DNA of 45,235 bases from Pedobacter sp. AK013 (GTDB taxonomy: Bacteria > Bacteroidota > Bacteroidia > Sphingobacteriales > Sphingobacteriaceae): the NCBI RefSeq assembly GCF_014205835.1, contig NZ_JACHCQ010000042.1, forward strand, positions 1 through 45,235, read 5' to 3'. Positions 43,755 to 45,235 of the stretch are shown here, one piece after another. The translations under genes and the position numbers were made by a program. Every line of letters starts with the position of its first letter. The stretch's first letter is position 1. The notes below the pieces were generated by a model, which was given only the letters and a program-made list of their open reading frames with translations, did no database searches and was not told the DNA's origin.

Positions 43755-43946
43755 ATGAAAGCGCCAAAGAAACTCCCAACTAAGCCGACTACTAAGAAAC
43801 AGGTAGACGAAGATGATGATCTTGAAGATGACGATATTCAAACAACAAAAAAGAAGCCTCAAGATGATGACGATGATGATTTTGATATGCCATTAGATGA
43901 TCTTGATAATTTCGATAATTTCGACGATGACGACGACGATTATTAA
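43755..43946 (+). CDS. Small acidic low-complexity protein (63 aa)
   Basis: The function is not recognised. The N-terminal 16 residues are basic and Pro-rich (MKAPKKLPTKPTTKKQ), then two Asp/Glu-rich blocks flank a TTKKKP linker, and the C-terminal third is nearly all Asp with regularly placed Phe, Leu and Asn (DLDNFDNFDDDDDD). It has no signal peptide or membrane segment. The clean start, stop and following terminator support a real gene despite its small size. Such proteins can bind metal or nucleic-acid-binding partners (inference only). Confidence 0.7.
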   Translation: MKAPKKLPTKPTTKKQVDEDDDLEDDDIQTTKKKPQDDDDDDFDMPLDDLDNFDNFDDDDDDY

Positions 43947-43970
43947 TATTTAAAAAGCATATATTTGAAG

Positions 43971-44007
43971 AAGCATCCGACCGCTTGGTAGGATGCTTTT
44001 TAATTTT
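43971..44007 (+). terminator. Terminator after acidic protein gene
   Basis: Stem AAGCATCC (43971-43978) / GGATGCTT (43991-43998), 12-nt loop, then TTTAATTTT. It lies 24 bp after the stop codon and just before the next gene. Confidence 0.8.
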
Positions 44008-44018
44008 AAAATCTGCCC

Positions 44019-45137
44019 ATGCAAGTTATATCCGTAAGCAATTCATCATTAAAAAAAGACTTTCTAGACACCCCAAAAATCCTGTATAAAAACGATAAAA
44101 ACTGGATCTGTCCGTTGGATAGTGAAGTAGAAAATGTTTTTAATCCTAAAAAAAACACCTTTTTTGCGCATGGAAAATGTACGCGCTGGGTTTTAAAAGA
44201 CGATGCAGGAAAACTGATTGGCCGTGTAGCAGCTTTTATAAATGAGAAAAAAGCTTACCATTACGACCAGCCAACCGGCGGGATGGGTTTTTTTGAATGT
44301 ATTGATGATGAAAAAGCGGCCTTTCTTTTATTCGATACAGCTAAAAACTGGTTAACCGAAAATGGGATGAAAGCAATGGACGGTCCGATTAATTTTGGCG
44401 AAAATGATAGCTTCTGGGGCCTACTGGTTGAAGGCTTCACTCCACCATCGTTTGGTATGAACTATAACTTTCCATACTACCAGAAATTTTTCGAGAAATA
44501 TGGCTTTGTTACGGAATATGAGCAATTAACCAATCATATTAACCTTACTATTCCTTTTCCGGAGCGCTTTACCAAAATTGCCAACTGGGTAAGAAATAAA
44601 CCGGGTTATACTTTCGAGTATTTCAGCAAAGCCAATTCCAGTAAATACATTAATGATTTAATGGAAATTTACAATGATGGCTGGCAAAATTTTGAAAACT
44701 TTGTTCCTATTAAAAAAGAAACCCTCGAAGAGAGCTTTAAAAGTATGGAGCCCATTATGGATGAACATTTGATCCAGTTTGCATACTTTAATGGCGAACC
44801 AGCATCATTTGTAGTATTGATTCCTGATGCAAACCAGATGATTAAAGGTTTTGATGGAAAACTGGGTTTAATCGAAAAATTAAAGTTTGCTTACCGCCGC
44901 TGGGTGGGGGTTACGCGCATGCGGGCCATTGTGATGGGTACTAAACCTAAATTCCAGAAACATGGCTTAGAATCAGTTCTTTTTATCCGTTTGGGAGAAT
45001 ATGTATTACCTAAAAACCAGTACAAAGAACTCGAATTAAGTTGGGTAGGCGATTTTAATGAACAGATGATTGCCATACATAAAGCTACGGGCGCAACTTT
45101 CGGCAAAAAGCACCTCACTATGCGGAAAATCTTTTAA
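44019..45137 (+). CDS. GNAT-like acetyltransferase-fold protein
   Basis: A 372-residue soluble protein. Residues 50-165 carry an acetyltransferase-like run: GRVAAFINEKK, GGMGFFECIDDEKAAFLLFDTAKNWL, GPINFGENDSFWGLLVEGF and MNYNFPYYQKFFEKYGF. A second half (about 190-372) ends in a pattern with LELSWVGDFNEQMIAIHKATGA and GKKHLTMRK, which also fits the GNAT fold. It resembles the hypothetical YghO-type proteins. Substrate and product are unknown. A start at 44019 is supported by the terminator ending just upstream. Confidence 0.8.
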   Translation: MQVISVSNSSLKKDFLDTPKILYKNDKNWICPLDSEVENVFNPKKNTFFAHGKCTRWVLKDDAGKLIGRVAAFINEKKAYHYDQPTGGMGFFECIDDEKAAFLLFDTAKNWLTENGMKAMDGPINFGENDSFWGLLVEGFTPPSFGMNYNFPYYQKFFEKYGFVTEYEQLTNHINLTIPFPERFTKIANWVRNKPGYTFEYFSKANSSKYINDLMEIYNDGWQNFENFVPIKKETLEESFKSMEPIMDEHLIQFAYFNGEPASFVVLIPDANQMIKGFDGKLGLIEKLKFAYRRWVGVTRMRAIVMGTKPKFQKHGLESVLFIRLGEYVLPKNQYKELELSWVGDFNEQMIAIHKATGATFGKKHLTMRKIF

Positions 45138-45235
45138 ACCAAATCGTCATTGCTGTAAAGGTTTAGTAATTCGGTAACAGAATTAGCTTTGTAAATAGCT
45201 AATTATGATTTATGCGAATAAACACTAATGACCTT

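Noticed and set aside
43787..43943. GAT/GAC-rich stretch as a tandem DNA repeat
   Set aside because: It is simply the Asp-rich coding sequence with mixed GAT and GAC codons, not a regular repeat unit.
45138..45235. Possible C-terminal end of a minus-strand gene (frame ending NSVTELLNLYSNDDLV)
   Set aside because: An in-frame stop occurs only about 22 codons upstream of the apparent end, within the window, so no gene can be supported from what is visible.
1..45235. CRISPR array, prophage, insertion sequence or tRNA gene
   Set aside because: No spaced direct-repeat array, no phage structural or integrase gene, no transposase and no cloverleaf with tRNA-conserved bases was seen in reading either strand.

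Overview
The window looks like ordinary chromosome from a Bacteroidota bacterium of the family Sphingobacteriaceae, most likely Pedobacter or a close relative (inferred). The evidence is a GLPGLI protein, TonB-type outer-membrane receptors with carboxypeptidase-like N-terminal domains, paired DUF3857 proteins, a two-component sensor with a seven-bladed-propeller-type periplasmic half, futalosine-route menaquinone synthesis (MqnC), and promoters of the Bacteroidota TTTG / TAnnTTTG type. Base composition is AT-rich throughout. No phage, insertion sequence, CRISPR array, tRNA or rRNA was recognised.

Region by region. 1-1000: rplU-rpmA ribosomal operon on the minus strand with a clear promoter and terminator. 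1000-7350: two convergent operons, GLPGLI protein + outer-membrane beta-barrel protein (plus strand) and BlaI repressor + BlaR1-like M56 membrane peptidase (minus strand); a nearly identical 31-bp palindromic site sits at the start of each. 7400-15500: a small membrane protein, a dicarboxylate/glutamate symporter, an ECF sigma factor with an overlapping membrane protein, a DUF922-type secreted protein, a DgkA-type lipid kinase, a PliI-like lipoprotein, a GH20 hexosaminidase, then a 1-kb non-coding stretch with a diverged direct repeat. 15500-27500: trxB, an M19 dipeptidase, a methylcrotonyl-CoA carboxylase-type beta subunit, small DUF2721 and DUF1801 proteins, a lipoprotein, a MaoC hydratase, a LOG-family hydrolase, a TonB-dependent receptor and guaB. 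27700-37000: a fatty acid hydroxylase, the tandem DUF3857/transglutaminase pair with ppnP, two overlapping M16 peptidases and mqnC. 37200-42850: two exported di-iron ferritin-like proteins diverging from a LytTR response regulator and its propeller-type sensor kinase. 43000-45235: scpB, a very acidic 63-aa protein and a GNAT-like protein.

The best candidate for a distinct system is the 1.6-7.4 kb cluster. The shared operator implies that one BlaI repressor controls both its own operon and the envelope operon, while the BlaR1-like partner has the HExxH protease but no recognisable penicillin-binding sensor domain. This suggests a proteolytic envelope-sensing switch that senses something other than beta-lactams (inference). 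Secondary points of interest are the catalytic/degenerate transglutaminase pair, the Tat-exported di-iron pair beside a two-component system, a charged insertion in the symporter, and several families of short dispersed palindromic repeats between genes.
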